From JBBDYH01 sp040901795 (GTDB taxonomy: Bacteria; Planctomycetota; Planctomycetia; Pirellulales; JALHPA01), in assembly GCA_040901795.1 (NCBI GenBank), contig JBBDYH010000037.1:109385-173384 (forward strand): DNA of 64,000 bases, read 5' to 3'. Positions 27,238 through 34,485 of this stretch are shown here, in pieces. Within the stretch, counting starts at the first letter, position 1. Every line of letters begins with the position of its first letter. The position numbers and the translations under genes are program-made. The notes under the pieces were generated by a model. The model was not told the origin of the DNA and did no database searches. It saw only the letters and a list, made by a program, of their open reading frames with translations.

Positions 27238-27482
27238 GGGCGCTCCCCTGGCGTTTTATTCGCGGTCTGTGCAATACGCCACACGTTTCCGGAGATCCAC
27301 GGCCGGCCCTCGGTCGTGAGGTACCCGGCTTCGTTCAGCCGCCTGGCGATTCTCCCAAAGGACAGACCCTCGGCCCGAGCTGATTCTATCATCGCCAGCA
27401 CGTTGGCGTGGCGCCGCGGCCTCAGCTCTTCGCCGCTGAAAATAAGCCGTCGCGCTCTTGTTAGGTTCGCGGAAGAATTGCT
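27234..27482 (-). CDS. Stranded C-terminal tail of the serine recombinase
   Basis: This 81-residue frame (NSSANLTRARRLIFSGEELR onward) contains RAEGLSFGRIARRLNEAGYL, then TTEGRPWISGNVWRIAQ. This is the helix-turn-helix pattern (IAxxLNxxGxxTxxGxxW) found in serine recombinases. It abuts the right att core in exactly the frame that continues the serine recombinase across a joined attP. The only in-frame ATG in the integrated state (27500) is inside host DNA, out of frame with the HD gene. Its stop overlaps the start of the HAD-like gene (ATGA), supporting real coding. I infer that it is the genuine C-terminus of the recombinase in the circular element. Confidence 0.75.
   Translation of the reverse strand, partial: SNSSANLTRARRLIFSGEELRPRRHANVLAMIESARAEGLSFGRIARRLNEAGYLTTEGRPWISGNVWRIAQTANKTPGERP
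27479..27482. other. attR core (right junction)
   Basis: TGCT on the + strand, preceded by element ttcgcggaagaat (27466-27478) and followed by host ccaggaagccgccg. The host side encodes the GGFLE of the HD gene's 5' half on the minus strand. Confidence 0.75.
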
Positions 27483-28002
27483 CCAGGAAGCCGCCGACAT
27501 AGGCGTGGTGATTCCTCGTCGCCGCCGGCAAGGCTAAAAGCGTCGCGCGGTGCTCGCGCAGAATGCCGACGACCAGCGCGCGCAAGGCGCGGTTTGCAAT
27601 CCGTTCTTCCGCAAGTGCGACAAGCTCGTCGAACATCTTATCCGCCGCGAATCGCGACTGTTCCAGACACATCAAGGGATCAAATCCGTCGGCGGCGTCG
27701 CTCTCGGCGACGAGCCGGATCTTTTTAATCTCAAGCTGCGGCCCATAGCTGCTCTCGCGGTACGCGGCGCGAAGCTTGTAGAACTCGCCCGCCTGCCAGG
27801 CGTCGCGGCATTCGGCGGCCCAAGCCGAATCACTCCAGATCGGCGTGGTCACGGCGCGGCGTCGATCGGAAAACGTAACCTTGTAGTACGGCTTGTTGTC
27901 GCGCGTTTTCAGCTCCTCCTTGGCCGCCAGCAACGCAAAGAAGTCCGCCTCTTGATTGGGCGCGAGTTCACACATCGGGACAACGGGGCTTGATTGCGGC
28001 AT
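27479..28002 (-). pseudogene. 5' half of the YhaM-like HD-domain exoribonuclease gene
   Basis: It starts at ATG 28002 (MPQSSPVVPMCELAPNQEAD). The first ~110 residues are OB-fold-like (FFALLAAKEELKTRDNKPYY, then KVTFSDRRRAVTTPIW), as in YhaM-type exoribonucleases. They are followed by a helical linker and the NHHAYVGGFLE segment that precedes the HD domain. At 27479 the host frame ends and the ORF runs on for 74 meaningless codons in element DNA. Joined to 14124-13614 it gives 344 residues. The promoter of this gene now reads into the element's right end. Confidence 0.85.
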
Positions 28003-28206
28003 GTTCGGAACACCGCGGTAGCGGCGGGCGAAAGAGAAGATGCAATGAGATACGCGATTGTAACGACGGTGCGGCTCAAACCCAAATCCTTTGGGAGCGA
28101 CGGCGCCCGGGCATCGGGAGTTGCCGGGCTGGGTTCATGTTGACGTCGGCGTCGGGGCGAAACTGTAACAGGGGGTTTATCAAGCCCAACGGAACAAAGG
28201 ACAGTA

Positions 28207-29187
28207 ATGCAGCGAAGCCGAGTAAAATTACAAGCCGAAGCCGATGCGGCCCTGCAGCCGAAACGCGCGGTGGGCAAAGCGCCTGCGACTGTGCCGGCGA
28301 CCGCCACGCGCTATGCGGCGGCGTTCCTGGACTATGCGCGGACGGAGTGTCGGTTGGCTGACAACACCGTCGCAGCATACCGTCGCGATCTGCGGAGGTT
28401 CACAACCTGGCTCGATCGCCGTGAAGTGACGGGCGTGTCGATTCAAGAGCTGGCCGACTATGTGGGCTGGCTGCACGCACAGTCCTTGGCCCCCGCGAGC
28501 GTTGCCAGGCATTTGGTATCACTCAAGGTCTTCTTTCGCTACCTGCAACTTGAAGGCGTGCTCCGCGACAATCTTGCCGAGCTGTTGGGGAGTCAGAAAC
28601 TGTGGCAGCGCGTGCCGAAGGTGCTTGCACCCGAGACCGTCGATCGGCTGCTGGCTGCGCCGCGGCCGCGCGACAAGCTGTGGCGGCGCGATCGGGCGCT
28701 GTTGGAGCTGCTCTACGCCACCGGTTGCCGCGCCTCGGAGGTATCGTTTCTGCGAACCAGCGACGTGCATCTCGACGAAGGGTACTGCCGTTGCCGGGGC
28801 AAAGGGGACAAGGAACGCATGGCGCCGCTCGGGCAGCGAGCGATCGCAGCCGTCCGCGAGTATCTCGATCAAGAGCGGAGTGAGATTGTCGAGCGCCATC
28901 CAGCCTCCGGTGGTTGGTTATTGCTCACCGCGCGCGGCCTGCGCCTGCGGCGGGAACGGATCTGGGAACTGGTAAAGCGTTATGCCGCACGCGCCCAGGC
29001 GCCATCGAACATCAGTCCGCACACGCTGCGGCACAGCTTTGCCACGCATCTTTTGTCGGGGGGGGCGGACTTGCGTCAGGTCCAGGAGATGCTCGGCCAT
29101 GCCAGCATCGCCACGACGCAGATCTACACGCATGTCGATCACGCGCGGTTGAAACGGGTGCACCGGGAGTTTCACCCGCGAGCGTAG
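28207..29187 (+). CDS. XerC/XerD-type tyrosine recombinase
   Basis: A 326-residue recombinase with an AAAGGACA site just before ATG 28207. The N-terminal SAM-like DNA-binding domain covers about residues 32-120. The catalytic set is complete: Arg175 (TGCRASEVSFL), Lys199 (GKGDKER), His272 and Arg275 (PHTLRHSF), His298 (MLGHASIATTQIYTHV) and nucleophile Tyr307. The length is slightly above XerC/D because of a ~30-residue N-terminal extension. Its role is probably chromosome dimer resolution at dif. It is divergent from the 5' half of the HD gene and lies outside the inserted element, so it is host. Confidence 0.9.
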   Translation: MQRSRVKLQAEADAALQPKRAVGKAPATVPATATRYAAAFLDYARTECRLADNTVAAYRRDLRRFTTWLDRREVTGVSIQELADYVGWLHAQSLAPASVARHLVSLKVFFRYLQLEGVLRDNLAELLGSQKLWQRVPKVLAPETVDRLLAAPRPRDKLWRRDRALLELLYATGCRASEVSFLRTSDVHLDEGYCRCRGKGDKERMAPLGQRAIAAVREYLDQERSEIVERHPASGGWLLLTARGLRLRRERIWELVKRYAARAQAPSNISPHTLRHSFATHLLSGGADLRQVQEMLGHASIATTQIYTHVDHARLKRVHREFHPRA

Positions 29188-29645
29188 CGGAAAGACAAGG
29201 AGACTGGGAGACTGGGAGACTGGATGCGGGGAAGTTTTTTCACTGGTGCGAGTTATTGCACAAAAACGGGAGTTGAGCGGAAATAATTCCCGGAGGCGAT
29301 GGGGCGGGTTTCGCTGGTAAGTCTTGGTCGCAACACGGTTTCGGGAAGTAGCAGCAGTCGAGTCGGCCAGGAATTGTTGCAGTTTTGAACGTACTTTGAC
29401 GTCGGCGAAATGGGGCAATCGAACCGCTGAAGCGTCGTCTGGATCCAGGTTCAAGGCCTTGCTGAAGCGCGCGCGTCTTGACCTCGGCGCAGGAGGGAAC
29501 GGAGCCGCGCTGGAACGCGGACGACAAATCTTCGATACAGAACGCCTGTATACACTATTTGGCCGCCGCTGTCAAGCGGATTTTTGTGCCACCAGAGATC
29601 GAGCCACCGGTTCGTACAGGTTGTGAACGCCGGCACAACGCACCA
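29188..29645. other. 458-bp intergenic region between xerC/D and res
   Basis: I see no convincing gene. It contains a short tandem repeat of AGACTGGG (29201-29208, 29209-29216, and 29217-29224 with one change) right after the recombinase gene. The short frames here overlap each other on both strands and resemble nothing known. Confidence 0.55.
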
Positions 29646-32465
29646 TCAATGCCCGCCGTGACGCTGTAACACGTCATGCACATCGCCTGGGGCATACGCT
29701 ACGTCCGCAACCCAACGACCGAAACCCCCGTGAGCGTTCACGGCCTTGACCCATTCCTCGAGCGATTTCCGCTTCGCACGGCTTTCGTCGGTCTGTTGGC
29801 CCTTCACTTCCAAGACGAGCGTCAACCCGCTGGTGAGTCGGACTAGAAAATCGGGGCGGAACTTTCGTACGACGCCGTGATAGATGTAAACGACTTCGAA
29901 GCCCAAATGGTCGTTCTTAACCCAAGCCGCGACGTGTTGGTTTCGATCGAGTTCGAAGGCCTCGCTGGCTTCCCACGTGCTGTCGAAAACACACTGGTTG
30001 ATGTGGCTTCTCGCGGTGGCGTGACACGGCCGGCCCGTGTACCACGTCGGCATGTCGCCGGTAGAGCGAATCGGCTGTGAGCGATCGAATACCGGTTCCA
30101 AAGTTTCGGCGTTTTGAAATCGTATGGCTTCCCAAATGTGCTGGACGACTCGGTTCATGTTGAGGGTCAACAGGACTCGGCGTTTCAGAGCGTCGCGATT
30201 GAACGAATCGGGCCGCAGCGAGATTCGATCGGAGGCCAGAAAACGCTCGACTAGCCGCACGAGCTGAGCGAGCAGCGACTCTCGATTGCCCTTCCAAGTC
30301 GGCCGAATCTGGTCGTAAACATCCCGCGCACTTTCAAACGTAATCTTTTGCAGGCGGAACTTATGGGCCAGCTCGTTCAAGTCGATTTCCGACCAGCGAG
30401 TCAAATCCGGTTTGCCTTCCAAGATCGCCGCCATTTGGGCGACGGTGACCGTGTTGCTCGCATCGAGCGGCAGCAGTTCGATAGCCCCAAGATCCAACGA
30501 TAATACCGGCCGATACACGTGGTCGACCCGTACGATGTTTGGCCACGATATCTCGAATTGCCGCTTGTCCGGCACCGGCTCAATACGTGTTTTGGGTGGC
30601 GGCGGTGGCGGCGGCGGCCCGTCCGCCTCTTCATGCGGCAAGAACGTGAATGGAACTCCGAAGATGTTGACGTACTCGGGTGTAAAAAGCCCCGTCGCCT
30701 TTTCGACGTCGTACGAAGTGCGGCGCAGACCACGGCCGACGACCTGCTCGCAAAGCAATTGGCTGGTGAAGGCGCGCAAACCCATGATGTGGGTGACGGT
30801 CTTGGCGTCCCACCCTTCGGACAGCATGCCCACGGAGATCACGTTCTGAATTTGCTCCCCCGGCTGGCCGGGTCGGCCGACGGTGTCCACGGTCTTCCGC
30901 AGCCGCTCGGCTTGCTGCTTTTTCGTCAGGGGCCGCTCAACGGGCGCATCGCTGTCCTCCCCGTTCTCGTCGCTGGCCTCGACACCGCCATTCAGCGGCA
31001 ACTCCTCTTCCTCTTCCTCGGCCTTTTCCAGCACCTTCGAGTCAATGTGGAGCGTACGTTCGGGAGCGCAGAGCTCTTCGATCCGAATCTTGCCGCGGTC
31101 GAAGGAATACTTGATGCGTGCGGCGGTCTCGGTGCGATTGGCAACGGTGATCATCACCGGGGGCACATCGATGCCCACGTGCTCCCACCACTTTTTCGTT
31201 TCCAGCCAATCCTTGCCCAACAGGTAATACCCGTTCGTTACCAGATCGGGCAAAGGCTCGTGCTCCTCAGCCGGGCGGTTGAGGTTATCCTTCACGTCCG
31301 CGTCCATGTAAATGTGGTACAACCGAGATCTGTAGTCGGCGGCGCCCGGCAGCGCGTCGTCGCGGACGACCACGCGCGGCGTTTTCACCAGTCCGGACTC
31401 GATGGCGTCGTTCAAGCCGAAGTCGCTCACGATCCAACCGAACAACGCCTCCTCCGAGCTTTTCTTGCCCGACGGGACAAACGGCGTCGCCGAAAGGTCG
31501 TAGCACGAGAGGATGCCGCGAGACCGGTGAATGCGGTCGAGACCCCCAACCCACTTCGTCGCTTCCTCGACGTCGGCTCTGGAAACGCCGGCCACCTTGG
31601 CGCCTTCAGGCACGCGCCAGGCGTGATGGGCCTCGTCGTTGATCACGACGATGTTTCGCGCCGCCGCCATTTTGCCCAGCACTTCGCGGACATACGCTTC
31701 ATCGCTCTTCGCGCCGCGCTTGTCCACGCTCCGCCGTTTGGCGATCTGTTCCTCGCTGTCCCATTGCAGCGTGTGCCAATTATGGACCAGTACCTGACCC
31801 TGCCGCAGTTGCTCGCGAAGGCCCTGCGGCACGATGTTGAACTCGTCGTAGTAATTGCCCTCGCTATCAGGATACAGCACCGAGAGGCGGTTTTTCACCG
31901 TCAGGCCCGGCGCGACGACGAAGAAGTTTTTCGAGAATCGCTTGTCTTGCGGATTCGTGACCTTATTGAGGATCTGCCAGGAGATCAGCATGGCCATGAC
32001 AATCGTTTTGCCGGAGCCCGTGGCCATCTTTGAGCAAATCCGCGGAAAGGGGCCGCCGTCGCCGGGAATGTCGATGCCTTGCTTCTCCGCCGGCGAGGCC
32101 TCGGCCAGCCAAATGAGCGTTTCAATCGCTTCGAGCTGGCAGAAGAAAAAGCGGCGGTGCTCCCGCTGTTCCGGGTCGTTCCAATGCTCCAAGAGTCGTT
32201 TCGTCGTGCCAGTAACGCCCGGATAGCCCGCCTCGCGCCAAGCCAACACGCGCGGACGGATTTTATTGACCAGCGGCAGCTCGTGAAACACTCCCGGATC
32301 GTCGAACGAGCGTGAACCCGGGCTGGCGACAACGTATCCGGCCGGGCGTCGGCCGGCGGTACGCGTGTGCAATCGCGACTCTCGGTCGTACTTCCAATAC
32401 TCGGCCGGCTCGTCGTACGGCGAGTTGATGATAAGCTGGTCGATGTAGTAGGTGCGCTGCGGCAT
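29646..32465 (-). CDS. res: Type III restriction enzyme, Res subunit
   Basis: A 939-residue restriction/translocase subunit that works with Mod in type III systems. It starts MPQRTYYIDQLIINSPYDEP. The SF2 motor has Walker A MATGSGKT at residues 147-154, DEAH in VVINDEAHHAWR near residue 275, and motif VI-like QVVGRGLRRTSYD. The C-terminal nuclease is a PD-(D/E)xK type: FRPDFLVRL followed by LTLVLEVKGQ. All active-site elements look intact. Upstream lie a transposase and repeats separating it from mod; a 33-bp copy of its own 5' end is duplicated at 32501-32535. Confidence 0.93.
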   Translation of the reverse strand: MPQRTYYIDQLIINSPYDEPAEYWKYDRESRLHTRTAGRRPAGYVVASPGSRSFDDPGVFHELPLVNKIRPRVLAWREAGYPGVTGTTKRLLEHWNDPEQREHRRFFFCQLEAIETLIWLAEASPAEKQGIDIPGDGGPFPRICSKMATGSGKTIVMAMLISWQILNKVTNPQDKRFSKNFFVVAPGLTVKNRLSVLYPDSEGNYYDEFNIVPQGLREQLRQGQVLVHNWHTLQWDSEEQIAKRRSVDKRGAKSDEAYVREVLGKMAAARNIVVINDEAHHAWRVPEGAKVAGVSRADVEEATKWVGGLDRIHRSRGILSCYDLSATPFVPSGKKSSEEALFGWIVSDFGLNDAIESGLVKTPRVVVRDDALPGAADYRSRLYHIYMDADVKDNLNRPAEEHEPLPDLVTNGYYLLGKDWLETKKWWEHVGIDVPPVMITVANRTETAARIKYSFDRGKIRIEELCAPERTLHIDSKVLEKAEEEEEELPLNGGVEASDENGEDSDAPVERPLTKKQQAERLRKTVDTVGRPGQPGEQIQNVISVGMLSEGWDAKTVTHIMGLRAFTSQLLCEQVVGRGLRRTSYDVEKATGLFTPEYVNIFGVPFTFLPHEEADGPPPPPPPPKTRIEPVPDKRQFEISWPNIVRVDHVYRPVLSLDLGAIELLPLDASNTVTVAQMAAILEGKPDLTRWSEIDLNELAHKFRLQKITFESARDVYDQIRPTWKGNRESLLAQLVRLVERFLASDRISLRPDSFNRDALKRRVLLTLNMNRVVQHIWEAIRFQNAETLEPVFDRSQPIRSTGDMPTWYTGRPCHATARSHINQCVFDSTWEASEAFELDRNQHVAAWVKNDHLGFEVVYIYHGVVRKFRPDFLVRLTSGLTLVLEVKGQQTDESRAKRKSLEEWVKAVNAHGGFGRWVADVAYAPGDVHDVLQRHGGH

Positions 32466-32535
32466 GTTAATTCATTACGCCGAACGCGTTACATTCCGAA
32501 GCTGGTCGATGTAGTAGCTGCGCTGCGGCATCGAG
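32431..32535. repeat. Direct duplication of the first codons of res
   Basis: The segment agctggtcgatgtagtag... up to the res ATG (32431-32465) is repeated at 32501-32535 with one substitution. It encodes MPQRSYYIDQLRNVTRSA and then a stop on the minus strand. A GCCGAACGCGTTACATTCCG segment lies between the copies, and its near-identical partner (gccgaaggcgttacattccg) opens the repeat cassette that follows. Confidence 0.75.
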
Positions 32536-32541
32536 CGTTCT

Positions 32542-32781
32542 TTACGCCGAAGGCGTTACATTCCGAAGCCCAGGGTAAGCCGCAGCGGCGATAGCCGCGC
32601 AGGCGCCACCCTGGGTCAACGGCGGCCCAATATCTCATGAACCCCGAAGGGGTTCCACATCGACGTCACGCCCATTGTGGAACCCCGTTGGGATTCAACG
32701 TGATCATTTGCCTTACTATCCCCAGGGTGCGCGGCGAAGCGCCGCGACCCTGGCCTTCGGGGTTGAACGCCTTCGGCGTTC
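32542..32781. repeat. Left copy of a four-hairpin repeat cassette beside the REP-associated transposase
   Basis: About 240 bp, made of palindromic blocks in order: ACGCCGAAGGCGT; CCCAGGGT...ACCCTGGG around GCGCCACC; GAACCCCGAAGGGGTTCC; TGTGGAACCCCGTTGGGGATT; CCCAGGGTGCGCGGCGAAGC... A direct copy with the same block order lies at 33264-33509. The two copies bracket the transposase gene, which suggests the cassettes are its REP/BIME substrates. Confidence 0.75.
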
Positions 32782-32796
32782 GTCGGTCGTCGTCGC

Positions 32797-33252
32797 TCAG
32801 TCCCAAACGTATCGTTCATCGATCTCGATGCCGTATTTCTTGCACAAACGTCGAAACTCGTCCTGGAACGATTCGTGCCGATGATGTTCGATTTGGTTGG
32901 CGATGTATTTCTTGAGTACTTCCACGTGAGACGGGCTGACGGAAAACGCGCCATAGCCGCGTTGCCAATGGAAATCGCCCAGTCGCGGATTCTCCTCTTT
33001 AATCCATTTCGAGGAGTCTCGCTTCAATTCGCGAATAAGCGTGGAGACGTCAAGCGTCTTCGAAAGCCGGCAAAGAATGTGAACGTGGTCCTCCGTGCCA
33101 CCTACCCGGAGTGATGGCGAGTCTTGGTTGTCGCAGATGCCCTTTAAGTAGGCGTGCAATCGTTCGCGAAATGCGGAGTCTTGTAGAAACGGTTGGCGGT
33201 TCTTAGTTGAGAATACCAAATGCACGTAGATTTGAACGAGCGATTGAGGCAT
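32797..33252 (-). CDS. REP-associated tyrosine transposase (RAYT, IS200/IS605 TnpA-like)
   Basis: A 151-residue Y1 transposase starting at ATG 33252 (MPQSLVQIYVHLVFSTKNRQ). The HUH metal-binding motif is DHVHIL, with His56 and His58. The catalytic tyrosine is Tyr116 in KKYIANQIEHH. No TnpB or left/right IS ends are seen. Instead, direct ~240-bp palindrome cassettes lie on both sides (32542-32781, 33264-33509), as for RAYT genes that mobilise REP sequences. It sits between mod and res on the same strand. Confidence 0.88.
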   Translation of the reverse strand: MPQSLVQIYVHLVFSTKNRQPFLQDSAFRERLHAYLKGICDNQDSPSLRVGGTEDHVHILCRLSKTLDVSTLIRELKRDSSKWIKEENPRLGDFHWQRGYGAFSVSPSHVEVLKKYIANQIEHHRHESFQDEFRRLCKKYGIEIDERYVWD

Positions 33253-33263
33253 GTCCGGATTCC

Positions 33264-33509
33264 TTACGCCGAAGGCGTTACATTCCAAAGCCCAGGGTAA
33301 GCCGAGTGGCGTCAGCCGCGAAGGCGCCACCCTGGGTCACTGATCGCGCCAAATATCCCATGAACCCCGAAGGGGTTCCACATCCGTGGGTAATTGGCGC
33401 CCCATTGTGGAACCCCGTTGGGGTTCAATATGTTGTTTCCGTTCTGTTCCCAGGGTGCGCGGCGAAGCGCCGCGACCCTGGGCTTCGGGGTTGAACGCCT
33501 TTGGCGTAC
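33264..33509. repeat. Right copy of the four-hairpin repeat cassette
   Basis: About 246 bp with the same palindromic blocks in the same order and orientation as 32542-32781, at high but imperfect identity. The two copies differ mainly in the loops (for example the stretch after GGTTCCACATC). It runs to within 12 bp of the mod 3' end. Confidence 0.75.
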
Positions 33510-33520
33510 GTGACAGTTTG

Positions 33521-34360
33521 TCACGGCTCCAAACCCACAACCCGCAAACTCTCAATTCCCCGATCGTCTACGATCTTCACCGCGATCCGGCGATGATCGC
33601 CCGCGGGAAAAGGCAGCGACGTTGTCCCGCGGTACTGCTCGATCAGCTCTTCATCGATCTCGGCCTTGAGGTTTTTCGCCAGGCGCGACCAGCCGTCTTT
33701 CTCGCCCGACATCGGAAAGAAAACCTGCCGCGGGTAGAGGCTGCGGCCGTCGTAGTCGGTATCCAACAGCCACATGGCGATTTTGGTCGTGTCGCCCGAT
33801 TCGATCGCGCCTGTGCGCGTGTTGTAGTAATCGAACCCGTGGATGATGACGCGATACTCGCGGTCGGCCTGCGATAGCTGTACGTCCGGCTGGCCGATCA
33901 GCCAGTAGGAATCGTTGCTGGTGCGTTTCTTTTTGAGGTCGTCGGTCAACATGTCGGCGTTCATTTGCGCTTTGAGCAGCGTGACGCCGGGCCAGTTGGT
34001 TTCGTCGATGTCTTTGGCCGCCTCGGGATCGAACTGGAAGGCGGCGAAGATCACGAGCTTGGGCTTCGGGCGCAGCGTTTCGGCTTCTTCCAGCGCGCGG
34101 GCGACCTGGCGTTGTTCGAGCGGAGCGTGTTCGGGGCCGAAGGAAATGACGGCGCGTTGCGGCGCGGCAGCGTCACGTGGGCGAATCTCTCCGAGACTCG
34201 CATCCGCGTCTCGGAGAGACGCGTCCACGTGGGTTTCCGCGTCGGCATGTAGCCAGCGCGTGCCGCCGAGAGCTTCGACGCGAGAGAACTCGATGCGCTG
34301 ACCGCCACGGCCGCGGATGCCCGTTTTCAACAGCTCGTCGCGCCATTCGGCCTGGCGCAC
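33521..34360 (-). pseudogene. C-terminal fragment of type III Mod methyltransferase
   Basis: About 280 residues (from GTG 34360; recognisable coding continues up to about 34391) matching the end of type III Mod proteins: WRDELLKTGIRGRGGQRIEF, then KLVIFAAFQFDPEAAKDIDE and a C-terminal RIAVKIVDDRGIESLRVV. An in-frame TAA at 34405-34403, created by the GTAGGGTGGG repeat, separates it from the N-terminal part. Whatever lies in the N gap, the two parts are therefore not one reading frame as assembled. A 12-bp-stem hairpin (34187-34220) is also inserted in frame within it. Confidence 0.75.
34187..34220. repeat. Hairpin insertion inside the mod coding sequence
   Basis: A perfect 12-bp inverted repeat TCTCTCCGAGAC / GTCTCGGAGAGA (34187-34198, 34209-34220) with a 10-nt loop. 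It is flanked by outer CACGTGG / CCACGTG arms (34175-34181, 34226-34232). It encodes ASLRDADASLGE in the Mod frame, so it is tolerated as coding sequence. Confidence 0.7.
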
Positions 34361-34391
34361 CGTTTCGCCCGATCGAGCGATGGCGGTAGCA

Positions 34392-34485
34392 GTAGGGTGG
34401 GGTTACNNNNNNNNNNGGGCTTCGCCCACCGCGTTTCCATCGGCGGCGCTCACCGCGTGCTCTTGGTGGGCAGAGCCCACCCTAC
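34392..34485. repeat. GTAGGGTGGG inverted-repeat element interrupting mod, with assembly gap
   Basis: The arms GTAGGGTGGG (34392-34401) and CCCACCCTAC (34476-34485) enclose an internal palindrome GGTGGGCAGAGCCCACC and a run of 10 N (34407-34416). It belongs to the same family as 5388-5486. The gap probably exists because the repeat could not be assembled, so the true insert length is unknown. Confidence 0.75.

Larger units (their letters stand above)
14125..27482. mobile_element. Integrated phage-satellite-like element, 13.35 kb, inside a YhaM-like gene
   Basis: The ends are defined by the split host gene. Host-coding sequence stops at 14128 on the left and resumes at 27479 on the right, with TGCT present once at each junction and once in the reconstructed target. 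One copy of the core plus the insert is 13,354 bp. Contents, in transcription order of the minus strand from the right end: recombinase tail, HAD-like protein, unknown, AlpA-like HTH, small protein, replication-like protein, zinc-binding protein, small-terminase-like protein, prohead-protease-like protein, unknown proteins, tape-measure-like protein, tyrosine recombinase and serine recombinase, plus three plus-strand genes. No large terminase, portal or capsid gene is recognised, which favours a satellite or reduced prophage. Confidence 0.85.

Noticed and set aside
27256..27478. Continuation of the HD-gene frame into element DNA as a real C-terminus
   Set aside because: The 74 residues after the junction are Arg-rich nonsense, and the other frame of the same DNA reads as a recombinase HTH.
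28207..29187. XerC/D recombinase as the element's integrase
   Set aside because: It lies outside the right junction, on the host side of the HD gene's promoter region, and resembles the housekeeping dimer-resolution enzyme.
30519..32033. Long plus-strand frame antisense to res (504 codons)
   Set aside because: Low-complexity, Arg/His-rich translation typical of the strand opposite a GC-rich gene; res has clear helicase and nuclease motifs.
32542..33509. CRISPR array
   Set aside because: The repeats are long palindromic cassettes in two copies with a transposase between, not short regular repeats with unique spacers; no cas genes are present.
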